Origin: DATJPR01 sp035506295
GTDB taxonomy: Bacteria > Bacteroidota > Ignavibacteria > UBA10030 > UBA6906
Length of the DNA stretch: 46,447 bases
NCBI GenBank assembly: GCA_035506295.1
Contig: DATJPR010000261.1
Span: forward strand, 1 to 46,447
Direction: 5' to 3'
Each line of letters opens with the position of its first letter. Positions within the stretch are counted from its first letter, which is position 1. The position numbers and the translations under genes were made by a program. The notes below the pieces were generated by a model. It made no database searches, was not told the origin of the DNA, and saw only the letters and a program-made list of their open reading frames with translations. Of this stretch, positions 33,501 to 40,053 are shown piece by piece.

Positions 33501-33726
33501 GATCGTTTGCTGTGAAGAATCCCGCTTCGGCTCGCTCATAACACGCTAGTGCGCTGTCGAGCCTTCCCTCCGAGGTAAACTTCTCCCCTCTCGCCATTTC
33601 GTGCTCCCCGACCTGAATTTGGGCGCGGGCTTGAGTCGAAATCATCGCGATGACGATGACAAGACTTGCGAGGCATTTGAGGGAGGGAATTCGAGTTCTC
33701 ACTTCACGTTGGCGATACTTCGCCAA
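30547..33726 (-). CDS. Exported TPR-CHAT (caspase-like) protease
   Basis: A 1059-residue protein. A hydrophobic signal sequence (about 16-36, ending TQARAQ) indicates export. Many TPR repeats fill about 37-480 ('ALACYERAEAGF', 'ARAEHYYERACSLY', 'SATVYARKSLSISL' and others), then a helical linker, then a CHAT domain (about 690-1059) with the catalytic pair His922 (IATHG) and Cys971 (LSSCQSG) and the family's 'GARDVLYSLWDI' strand. CHAT domains are separase/caspase-like proteases. The TTG at 33726 has no ribosome site; GTG at 33702 is an alternative. It is convergent with the anti-sigma-like gene and divergent from a small exported peptide gene. Its substrate is unknown. Confidence 0.9.
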   Translation of the reverse strand: MAKYRQREVRTRIPSLKCLASLVIVIAMISTQARAQIQVGEHEMARGEKFTSEGRLDSALACYERAEAGFFTANDRPERIQAIIKVASVFWRQSSIRQADSVACIADNLARSQLGDTSRVLAEAELLLGTIRAYRDQFADALACFDNALSIRRVIFGGESGEAASVYWGMGFVYERKGDLARAEHYYERACSLYEKGSFYWQVAYLWSSLGGIYSAQGRIREAIELLHKSDSLLAEIRLESSDLGSGCAATLALCYRSDGQFDSATVYARKSLSISLAVHGKCHMSTAIGYSSLADCLTAIGDFDSGEQYQKEALEIADSLGMSGTYSALQFQHHLARLFVQKGEFVRAAGLLESTLAKASSKLGETHLEVGVLCEDLAEAYTGMGSYDLAKKSYLQAIRIRRLSRGGSDIAQLQWKLGLTYAALQSCDSALASYDSATVSLGTDTEMNRLLRSRILRNIGDCRVQLGDARGGLAEYQRSIAFLVASTTVTDIRLCPGLPDVTRCPDYIQTLSARAAALGKAGFAADSTSSMVLATYERMADALSRVRRYYSLEGSKFRLEGKYQEVYAAGLETALRQYQRTDEPRYKDLAFRFAEGNRAAALGDALARLQRASTDSLASERWRAQRELIALQDAMERNEVAGDSSQVAALRGTLMTRLQRIDSLSRKEQSHGQAVFTIDDLRSILGANDCLIEYVVRDSEVVAFVVRNDSSFITSRRLAYPLDGTVRMMLQGITTLDRNAYIANANELSTVLFAPVRRFLANRTRIIIIPDGILNYLPFGTLFTQTVTSAEAARGYGALPYLLKRYEISHASSSQVYASSVRSEATPATKARSFVGFAPVFQNTTSPPLLASRSAASDFRSVSVDGKTYQTLPHSRNEVMGIADLFRKKGYEGKYVVGCDATKGRFESLSANYGIVHIATHGYFDEEHPQFSGLLFAPRGDSVESRRDVLFAGEAYELNVKDDLVVLSSCQSGLGKMVTGEGIVGLTRGFLYSGARDVLYSLWDIRDRNTPELMLAFYRHLLAGESCASALRSAKLSMIRDPRTATPLLWAGFVLAGP

Positions 33727-33854
33727 GAAAAAGTTTTGGGAAGAATCTTGTCTGCAAAACCTCCAGATCAGAACGGCAGATGGATATAGATCGACGACGA
33801 AACCAAGCCGTTTCGCGACCTGTCATCCAAATCCCATTTCTGCTGGAGGATCCT

Positions 33855-34019
33855 ATGAGAAAGTCCGCAGCTGTAATTCTGCTCCTTGCTATGCTGATCG
33901 GAATCGGTTCCGTAGATTGTTTCGCAGCCACGAAGGTGGGAAACGCCCCGATTCCGTGTTCCACCTGGCTCGACAGTGATCCGACGAACCCGCTTCCACC
34001 TCCTCCCCCCACGCCGTGA
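33855..34019 (+). CDS. Small exported peptide with proline-rich tail
   Basis: A 54-residue product with GGAGGA (33845-33850) correctly spaced before the ATG. It has a clear signal peptide (about 1-24, ending DCFAA), leaving a mature peptide of about 30 residues with one Cys and a 'PLPPPPPTP' end. I do not recognise it. It is divergent from the TPR-CHAT gene, 128 bp away, and could be its substrate, inhibitor or signal; that is inference only. Confidence 0.6.
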   Translation: MRKSAAVILLLAMLIGIGSVDCFAATKVGNAPIPCSTWLDSDPTNPLPPPPPTP

Positions 34020-34052
34020 GGGATCAGAAGGACACTCAATGTTGGAAGATAG

Positions 34053-34070
34053 CAATATTTTTCAATATTG
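34053..34070 (+). other. Small A/T hairpin after the peptide gene
   Basis: CAATATT and AATATTG form a 7-bp stem with loop TTTC, 33 bp after the peptide stop. No T-tract follows, so it is at best a weak terminator. Confidence 0.3.
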
Positions 34071-34165
34071 GGAAGAAGGTTAGGCGGCCGCGGGAGCAAA
34101 GACTGAAGAGAAACGGAAGATCAGGAATGTGGGCGGGCGATTTGCCGGATGGACCAGAAGAGGAA

Positions 34166-34192
34166 GGCGATGGAGCACTCCGCTCCATCGCC
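34166..34192 (-). terminator. Terminator for the coiled-coil lipoprotein gene
   Basis: GGCGATGGAGC and GCTCCATCGCC form a perfect 11-bp stem with a 5-nt loop. Read on the minus strand it is followed by TTCCTCTTCT, 27 bp past the lipoprotein stop. It could also stop plus-strand transcription from the peptide gene. Confidence 0.75.
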
Positions 34193-34218
34193 TTGGTCAT
34201 CGCTTGTACGTCGGTATA

Positions 34219-35088
34219 CTAGCTGCCTACGACAATTACGAGATACTTCTGTCGCCAGAACTTGTCAGGGCTGACAATCGTCAGCGCAGAGCCGGTCTGA
34301 TCCGTGGCAAACGTGCCGGCGGTTCTGCTGGGGAGAATCTGGTCGATCTTCCCGTTGACCTTGATGAGCTGACTTGTCGTACGGTCGATCGGCTGGAATT
34401 CCGATTCATCGATGCTGTCGGTGAGGACTGTCGTCGATCCCAACAAGCCCCAGAGGAAGCCACCCTGATCGGTGATGATGCCCTTTTTCTCCAGCTCATC
34501 CTTGGTCCCGATCACATAGAAGGCCGTATTGATAGTCTTCTGCTGGGTGTCGATAACGCTGTCCTTAGTGCTAATGGTCCGGGTGTTTTCGGCGACGTTG
34601 TCCTCGAGACCCTGAATTCTGGCTTGGAGCTGTGCTATCGATTGTTCCCGTTCGGCGATCGATGCCTTCAACGATTCAATCAACGTGTCGAGGCCCTGGA
34701 TCTGGCGGGCGAAGGAGCGATTTTTCGACTGGAGGGATCCAATTTTCGCCCTGTTTTCTTTGAGTGTGCTCGAGATCTCACGAAGATTGCCGAGCAGAGT
34801 TTCTTTGGTCACGACACTGGAGATTGTCGACGACCCTTCCACACCGCCCGCCCTTTTGGCCACGCCACCTTCCAGTGCACGAGCCTTTTCCAGATTCGCG
34901 TAGGATTCGTTGACGGCGGCAATGACTTGCTCCATATATTTGTCGCGGTCGCTGATCCCCTGCTGCAACGTCGAGTCGCTGCTTTGCATCTGCGCAAGCT
35001 TCTGTTGGAGCTGGGCCTCTTGTTCCCGATTGCTGCAACCGGCAACAAGTATCAGCAAAAGCGCCATAGCGCCAATGGCTGTTTTCAT
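34219..35088 (-). CDS. Coiled-coil lipoprotein
   Basis: A 289-residue protein. ATG at 35088 follows GGAGG; a longer frame is not supported. The lipoprotein signal ends in LVAGC (Cys at about 18). Residues about 20-195 are heptad-like, rich in Gln, Leu and Glu, and predicted to form a long coiled coil ('QLQQKLAQMQ', 'ESLKASIAEREQSIAQLQARIQGLEDNV'). The last ~90 residues form a mixed domain with 'AFYVIGTKDELEKKGII' and 'LTIVSPDKFWRQKYLVIVV', similar to envelope proteins of unknown function in Bacteroidota. It probably sits in the periplasm attached to a membrane and may space or bind envelope parts. Confidence 0.8.
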   Translation of the reverse strand: MKTAIGAMALLLILVAGCSNREQEAQLQQKLAQMQSSDSTLQQGISDRDKYMEQVIAAVNESYANLEKARALEGGVAKRAGGVEGSSTISSVVTKETLLGNLREISSTLKENRAKIGSLQSKNRSFARQIQGLDTLIESLKASIAEREQSIAQLQARIQGLEDNVAENTRTISTKDSVIDTQQKTINTAFYVIGTKDELEKKGIITDQGGFLWGLLGSTTVLTDSIDESEFQPIDRTTSQLIKVNGKIDQILPSRTAGTFATDQTGSALTIVSPDKFWRQKYLVIVVGS

Positions 35089-35475
35089 AGTGCCTCCCTT
35101 ACGTAGTGAGACTGGTAAATCCCCCTTCAACCAACGCCACCCCTGGCTGGAAACAATTTAGTACGAATATCTGTATTACTGCGATCATATGCAATTGCTT
35201 CAACAGAATTATTTCACTGATCGTTCCAGCCGTCTTGTAATCGTAATTGTTATGAGATGAACCGTAATAGATTGCGTATATTCGGGTTGGTCAACATTAG
35301 CCAGATGCCTGAGAGTGTCATTTCCCCGTCGAAAATAGTAGATCGCGACCCTGGAAATGAATGCCTGAGTCGTCAAAACGGCACAGAATTGAGCAGAAGT
35401 CGAAATGCCTCCAAGTCCTGTTCGTGGTACGAATCTTGGAGGTAATTTCTGTCCAAGGACTGGTCCGTCGAATCT
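35089..35475. other. Divergent intergenic region with a sigma-54-like site
   Basis: 387 bp between the lipoprotein and the hybrid kinase. I see no gene. TGGTACG-AATC-TTGGA (35425-35440) matches the -24 part of a sigma-54 promoter well, but the -12 GC is GG. It lies 36 bp before the kinase ATG. Elsewhere the region is A/T-rich and should hold promoters in both directions, but none is convincing. Confidence 0.35.
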
Positions 35476-38400
35476 ATGGCGAAACATCATGTATGGCGGC
35501 TCGTCGCGTTCGCGTCTGCCCTGATTCTGGTGGCGAGCACGGAGGCGACTGCACTTGATCCTAACAAGAGCATCGACCAGTACGGCCATGACGTCTGGCG
35601 CCGCCAGAATGGACTCCCGTCCAACAGTGTAACAGTTCTTCTCCAGTCTCACACCGGCTACCTCTGGACTGCCACATCGGCCGGGCTCTATCGGTTCGAT
35701 GGGGTTCGATTCGAACTCGTGAAGACCGACACGGGGGATCAACGAAACAGTGAAACGATCCTCGCCCTCTGCGAATCATGGGACAACACGCTCTGGGTGG
35801 GGACGGCCTTCGGCAGTCTTCGGAAGATCTCCGGCGATACGATTTTCCACATTGGTTCTCCCTCCGGGATGGTGGAGCGTCAGGTTCTCTCCCTTGTCGA
35901 ATCCCACAACGGCGATCTCTGGGTCGGCACGTCCAACGGACTATTCCGGTCACAGGGCGACCGGTTTGTTCGTTTGGACTTGAAGCCAACGTATTACGCG
36001 TGTCTGGCCGAAGACCCGAACGGCCGCATCTGGGCAGGAACCCACGACGGAGTGCTGGTGATCGACGGCGCATCCGGGCAGCTGCTGTTCCAGATCGGTC
36101 ATGGAGAGGGACTTCCGGAAATCTCGATCACGGCGATGTGCATCAACCGACGCGGAGATGTCTGGATCGGCACGAACAACGGTCTCACGCTCTGGAGCGA
36201 CGGCAAACTTACGGTATTCCACCCACAAGTTGATCGCTCTGACCTTCATGTCACGGCGATCCACGACGACAAAGACGGCAATGTCTGGTTCGGCACGTCG
36301 GACGGACTCGTCCGCTATGCGGGCGGAGCGTTCAGCAAATACTCGGCGGCGGACGGGCTGTCGCACGGCTATGTCCTTTCCCTTGCGGAAGATGTTGAAG
36401 GAAGCCTTTGGGTCGGCACGCTCGAAGGTTTGAACCGGCTCAGAGACGTAAATTTCACGACGTATACGACGCGTGAAGGACTGGGCGGCGACTACATCTC
36501 TGACGTCCTCGAGGCGCGAGACGGAAGCCTTTTCATTGCCAGCAATCGCTCAACGACGGTTACCCACTGGTCGCAGGGGAAGATGACGACATGGAAACTC
36601 TCTGTCGGACCCATGTACATCGCGCACGACGGGAGTGCATGGATCTGCCAGACGGGACTCCTGACCAGAATCAAAGATGGGCGGATCACCCGGTTTGATA
36701 CCTCCGACGGGATACCCAACAAATGGATCTCGGCGCTAGGCGAAGACAGCGTGGGCCTTGTCTTCTTCCTGGATCACACCGGGATCATGCGGTTCCGCGA
36801 CGGCAAGGTTCAGCCTTACCTGGTCAAGGGAGTGCCGTTTACGACGCCGGACTATGTCGAATGCTTCTTCACCGCTTCAGACGGCACCCTGTGGGCGGGC
36901 ACCACCGGCGGATTGCTGCGTTTCAGAAACGGCGACAGCACGCTTTATCTCCCCTCGAACGGCCTCGCGGATCGATGGATCTCATCGGTGACCGAGGACA
37001 AGCAGAAAAACCTCTGGATCGCGTGCGCTCACGGCGGCTTGTCCCGATACCGTAATGGCAAGTTCACGGCGTACACGATGAAGAACGGCCTCTTCACCAA
37101 CGAAGTCTATTGCGCCGTCGCCGACCCGGCCGGTGATATCTGGCTCAGTTCCTCCCGGGGAATCGGCAGGATCAGGCGCCAGGAGATCGACGATATCGAT
37201 GCGGGAAAGACGTCGACATTCCACGCGCAGCTCTTCACGACCGTGGACGGCATGAAATCGGACGTCTGCTTCAGCGAGTGGTATCCGTCGGCCACCGCAA
37301 CAAGCGATGGACGGCTCTGGTTCTGCACGCAAAACGGAGCCGTTCTTGTTGACCCGCGCCACATCAAATTGAACGAACGGGTTCCGCCGGTGCTCATTGA
37401 AGAAGTCACTGCCGACACCACGGCTGCACCCCTCGCGCAGGTCGTGACGCTGCCGCCGGGCATCGGCCGGCTGGAAATCCGATTCACGGCCTTGAGCCTG
37501 CTGATCCCCGAGAAGGTCCGGTTTAAGTATTGCCTCGAAGGATACGACAAGACCTGGGTTGACGCCGGCACGCAGCGCGATGCGTACTATACGAATCTCC
37601 CGCCTGGAGAGTACCGGTTCGTCGTCAAAGCGTGCAACAACGACGGCATCTGGAACACCATGGGGGCCGGCGTCCGGATCTACCTCGCACCCCATTTTTA
37701 CCAGACTGCGTGGTTCGCAGTTGCGACAGTGATGCTCATTGCCCTGGCCATCGCCGGCCTGTTCAGGGTGCGCGTCGCCAGGATGAAGCGCAGGGCGAGG
37801 ATGCTGGAAGACCTTGTCGATGTCAGGACGCGCGAACTGCGGAGGCAGCAGGAGTTTCTCCGGCATGTCATCGACCTCAATCCGAGTTACATTTGTGCCA
37901 GGGATTGGCAGGGAAGATTCACCCTCGCCAACAAAGCGCTTGCCGATCTCCTCGGCACCACCGTCGAGACGCTCTTGGCAAAGAAAGGGGAAGATTTTCC
38001 GTATTGCGTGGAACTGTTTGCCGGAGACCAGGATGTCCTCCGCACCCAGATGCTGGAGTTCACGCCCCGGAGGGAATTCGAGGACTCGGCGGGGCAGAAG
38101 CACTATGTGCAGATCAGCAAGATCCCGCTCCCCGGGGAAGACGGCCTTGGGGGGCAGGTCCTGAGCGTGGCGACGGACATCACCCAACAGACGCGCGCGA
38201 AAGAGGCGGCCGAGGCGGCGACGCGGTCCAAGAGCGAGTTCCTCGCCAACATGTCGCACGAAATCCGCACGCCGATGAACGCCGTCATCGGGATGACAGG
38301 ACTTCTTCTCGACTCAAGCCTCACATCGGAGCAGCGAGAGTATGCGGAAGTCATCCGGACAAGTGGCGACGCGCTCCTGACCATCATCAACGACATCCTC

Positions 38401-39819
38401 GATTTCTCGAAAATCGAGAGCGGCAAGCTCGACCTCGAGCATCAGGCGTTCAGCCTGGACAATTGCATTGAAGAAGCGATGGACCTCCTCTCGGCGAAGG
38501 CGTCGGAGAAAGGGCTGGACCTCGCATACGATATTGGTCGCGGCGTCCCTCATGACATCATGGGCGACATCACCCGCCTGCGTCAGATCCTTGTCAATCT
38601 TATCGGCAACGCCGTGAAGTTTACGAGGTCGGGAGAAGTGGTCGTCTCGGTGAATGTCCGTCATGCCGACGGGCCGAGGTTCGAGCTGCAATTCGACGTT
38701 CGCGACACGGGCATCGGCATACCGAGGGACCGCCTCGATCGTCTCTTCCGATCGTTCAGCCAGGTAGACTCCTCCACGACGCGCCACTACGGCGGAACGG
38801 GACTGGGACTGGTTATCAGCAGACGCTTGAGTGAGCTCATGGGCGGGACGATGTGGGTGGAGAGTGAAGAAGGTGCCGGGTCGACATTCTCGTTCACAAT
38901 CCTGACGGAAGCAGGGCCGGTCACCGCTCGACGGTATGAAGCCGGACAAAAGGAACCGCTCGCCGGGAAGCGCGTTTTGATCGTCGACGACAACGCCACA
39001 AACCGTCGGATCCTGGTCGAGCAGGTCCGCTCCTGGGGGATGGTGCCCGAAGCCGTAGCGAGCGGCGCAGCAGGCCTCGCCGTGCTGAATCTCGCGTCGC
39101 CGTTCGATCTCGCGATCCTGGATCACAAGATGCCGGGCATGGACGGGGTCATGCTCTCCAAGGCCATCAAGGCCGATGAGAAAACCAGGAGGCTTCCCAT
39201 CATCATGCTTACGTCGATGCTTGCGAGCATCAGACAGTTGAAAAACGAGCATGGCGACCTTGAACTTGCTGGATACATTTCCAAACCTGTCAAACCCTCC
39301 CAGCTGTACGACATCATCGCAGGTATCTTTTCCGACATCGCCGCGGAGCGAGCGCCTAGCAAGCCCGAGTCACGCGCCGGCGGGATTCTTGCAGACCAGC
39401 ATCCGCTGCGGATTCTGGTCGCGGAGGACAATGCAATCAATCAGAAGGTGGCCCTGCGCGTGCTGGAGCGCTTCGGCTACCGGGCTGACGTCGCAGGGAA
39501 CGGCATCGAAACCGTCGAGGCGGTTCGCCGTCAGGAATACGACCTGATTTTCATGGATGTGCAAATGCCCGAAATGGACGGCCTCGAAGCGACGCGGGTG
39601 ATACGAAAGGAATTCCCCGATCGACGGGTCAGAATTATTGCCATGACGGCCAACGCCGCAGTCGAAGACCGGGCGACCTGTCTTGAAGCAGGAATGGATG
39701 ACTACGTGAGCAAGCCCGTGAGACTTGAAGACCTGCGTGGCGTCCTGGAAGAGACTGCCTCCCATAAAGAATCAGAAAGGGTTGATTCCACAGCTACTCA
39801 TCCCAACATACCAGAGTAG
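35476..39819 (+). CDS. Hybrid histidine kinase with extracytoplasmic propeller and two receiver domains
   Basis: A 1447-residue one-protein two-component system. Signal/N-terminal helix (about 8-27); Reg_prop propeller repeats (about 30-630, many 'GxLWxGTxxGLxR' units); a Y_Y_Y-like domain (about 655-730); a transmembrane helix (about 742-762); PAS (about 790-910); HisKA with His928 (MSHEIRTP); HATPase (DTGIGIP, GGTGLGL); receiver 1 with Asp1216 (ILDHKMPGMDG) and receiver 2 with Asp1361 (MDVQMPEMDG). The propeller layout matches sugar- or polymer-sensing hybrid kinases of Bacteroidota, but the usual AraC-type output domain is missing and no Hpt is visible, so a separate phosphotransfer partner is needed. 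Ligand unknown. Confidence 0.93.
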   Translation: MAKHHVWRLVAFASALILVASTEATALDPNKSIDQYGHDVWRRQNGLPSNSVTVLLQSHTGYLWTATSAGLYRFDGVRFELVKTDTGDQRNSETILALCESWDNTLWVGTAFGSLRKISGDTIFHIGSPSGMVERQVLSLVESHNGDLWVGTSNGLFRSQGDRFVRLDLKPTYYACLAEDPNGRIWAGTHDGVLVIDGASGQLLFQIGHGEGLPEISITAMCINRRGDVWIGTNNGLTLWSDGKLTVFHPQVDRSDLHVTAIHDDKDGNVWFGTSDGLVRYAGGAFSKYSAADGLSHGYVLSLAEDVEGSLWVGTLEGLNRLRDVNFTTYTTREGLGGDYISDVLEARDGSLFIASNRSTTVTHWSQGKMTTWKLSVGPMYIAHDGSAWICQTGLLTRIKDGRITRFDTSDGIPNKWISALGEDSVGLVFFLDHTGIMRFRDGKVQPYLVKGVPFTTPDYVECFFTASDGTLWAGTTGGLLRFRNGDSTLYLPSNGLADRWISSVTEDKQKNLWIACAHGGLSRYRNGKFTAYTMKNGLFTNEVYCAVADPAGDIWLSSSRGIGRIRRQEIDDIDAGKTSTFHAQLFTTVDGMKSDVCFSEWYPSATATSDGRLWFCTQNGAVLVDPRHIKLNERVPPVLIEEVTADTTAAPLAQVVTLPPGIGRLEIRFTALSLLIPEKVRFKYCLEGYDKTWVDAGTQRDAYYTNLPPGEYRFVVKACNNDGIWNTMGAGVRIYLAPHFYQTAWFAVATVMLIALAIAGLFRVRVARMKRRARMLEDLVDVRTRELRRQQEFLRHVIDLNPSYICARDWQGRFTLANKALADLLGTTVETLLAKKGEDFPYCVELFAGDQDVLRTQMLEFTPRREFEDSAGQKHYVQISKIPLPGEDGLGGQVLSVATDITQQTRAKEAAEAATRSKSEFLANMSHEIRTPMNAVIGMTGLLLDSSLTSEQREYAEVIRTSGDALLTIINDILDFSKIESGKLDLEHQAFSLDNCIEEAMDLLSAKASEKGLDLAYDIGRGVPHDIMGDITRLRQILVNLIGNAVKFTRSGEVVVSVNVRHADGPRFELQFDVRDTGIGIPRDRLDRLFRSFSQVDSSTTRHYGGTGLGLVISRRLSELMGGTMWVESEEGAGSTFSFTILTEAGPVTARRYEAGQKEPLAGKRVLIVDDNATNRRILVEQVRSWGMVPEAVASGAAGLAVLNLASPFDLAILDHKMPGMDGVMLSKAIKADEKTRRLPIIMLTSMLASIRQLKNEHGDLELAGYISKPVKPSQLYDIIAGIFSDIAAERAPSKPESRAGGILADQHPLRILVAEDNAINQKVALRVLERFGYRADVAGNGIETVEAVRRQEYDLIFMDVQMPEMDGLEATRVIRKEFPDRRVRIIAMTANAAVEDRATCLEAGMDDYVSKPVRLEDLRGVLEETASHKESERVDSTATHPNIPE

Positions 39820-39899
39820 AAGAATACAGGTTCGAGAGAGGAGTTCTGCTTCATCTCCGACCTATGTAAGGCCCACCCATAAGTCCTATGCCGAGCTCG

Positions 39900-39942
39900 G
39901 TGCACAATATTGGCCAGATGCCAAGGACTGTGCACGATTTTC
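39900..39942 (+). terminator. Probable terminator after the hybrid kinase
   Basis: GTGCACA (39900-39906) pairs with TGTGCAC (39929-39935) and the inner TTGGC (39910-39914) with GCCAA (39920-39924), giving a 12-bp stem with a small internal loop and the apical loop CAGAT. A short GATTTTC follows. It lies 80 bp after the stop; the weak T-tract lowers confidence. Confidence 0.45.
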
Positions 39943-39994
39943 ATTGAATTTCCTCGATATAACGCCAATTCCCGCATTTTATAGTCCTTGTACA

Positions 39995-40010
39995 TGGCAC
40001 ACAGGTTGAT
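39995..40010 (+). promoter_or_regulatory. Sigma-54-like promoter before a T9SS gene
   Basis: TGGCACA-CAGG-TTGAT has a perfect -24 element and correct spacing, but the -12 GC reads GA. It is 43 bp upstream of the ATG at 40054. It could answer to the activator at 2727-4232 or be chance. Confidence 0.35.
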
Positions 40011-40053
40011 ATTCGACAATCCTTGAACAAACGCCAAAACTGCAGGAGGTCTC

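Noticed and set aside
28959..33726. Type III-E CRISPR (Craspase) identity for the TPR-CHAT cluster
   Set aside because: No Cas7-11, Csx30, Csx31 or repeat array is present, and this CHAT protein has an export signal. Only the TPR-CHAT/sigma analogy is kept.
34129..35106. Long plus-strand open frame of 325 codons
   Set aside because: It lies opposite the coiled-coil lipoprotein gene, which has a lipobox, ribosome site and terminator; the plus-strand product has no features.
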